A stretch of 6,250 nt of DNA from Deltaproteobacteria bacterium ADurb.Bin026 (lineage in GTDB: Bacteria > Desulfobacterota > Syntrophorhabdia > Syntrophorhabdales > Syntrophorhabdaceae): assembly GCA_002071245.1 (NCBI GenBank), contig MWEV01000263.1, positions 1 to 6,250 of the forward strand, given 5' to 3'. Position numbers and translations under genes: made by a program. This document shows positions 6,238-6,250 of the stretch, in pieces. How positions within the stretch are numbered: the first letter of the stretch is position 1; each line of letters starts with the position of its first letter. Below the pieces are notes generated by a model. The model was not told the origin of the DNA and did no database searches. It worked only from the letters and a program-made list of their open reading frames with translations.

Positions 6238-6250
6238 CCTAAACTGATTA

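Noticed and set aside
1..6250. Search for CRISPR repeats, insertion-sequence ends, tRNA genes, phage or toxin-antitoxin genes
   Set aside because: No regularly spaced repeats, terminal inverted repeats, cloverleaf-like sequences or relevant protein motifs were seen.

Overview
This 6.25 kb stretch is compact, moderately AT-rich chromosomal DNA from a Gram-negative bacterium. The clearest sign of that is a complete LptD, the outer-membrane LPS-insertion protein, with a signal peptide. The gene content is housekeeping and cell envelope. I see no transposase, phage gene, CRISPR array, tRNA or rRNA. The accD-folC order is shared with E. coli and many other Proteobacteria. The placement of lptD directly after folC and the general protein character suggest a deltaproteobacterial-type or Nitrospirota-like lineage, but that is a guess from one window.

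Layout. Positions 1-1087 hold two minus-strand genes: a left-truncated DedA/VTT-family (YqaA-like) membrane protein (1-456) and, upstream of it, a small alpha/beta hydrolase (479-1087). They are 22 bases apart and are probably co-transcribed leftwards. A 50-base divergent intergenic region follows. It carries an excellent housekeeping-type promoter for the rightward operon, and the -35 box of that promoter lies over the first codons of the hydrolase.

Positions 1138-5358 are a tight plus-strand operon: accD (acetyl-CoA carboxylase carboxyltransferase beta), folC (folylpolyglutamate/dihydrofolate synthase) and lptD (LPS-assembly outer-membrane protein). The junctions overlap by 4 and 14 bases, which suggests translational coupling. 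A 147-base AT-rich gap follows. The last complete gene (5506-6237) is an RmlA-type sugar-1-phosphate nucleotidylyltransferase of the short class, with a textbook ribosome binding site and a GTG start. The window ends 13 bases after it.

How they fit together. AccD supplies malonyl-CoA for fatty acids and so for lipid A. LptD places finished LPS in the outer leaflet. The RmlA-type enzyme probably makes an NDP-sugar for surface polysaccharide and may open an LPS or O-antigen cluster to the right. FolC serves one-carbon metabolism and is there by conserved gene order. I found no convincing undescribed system. The points worth a second look are the overlapping divergent promoters, the reduced cysteine set of LptD, the short RmlA-type enzyme and several start-site corrections.
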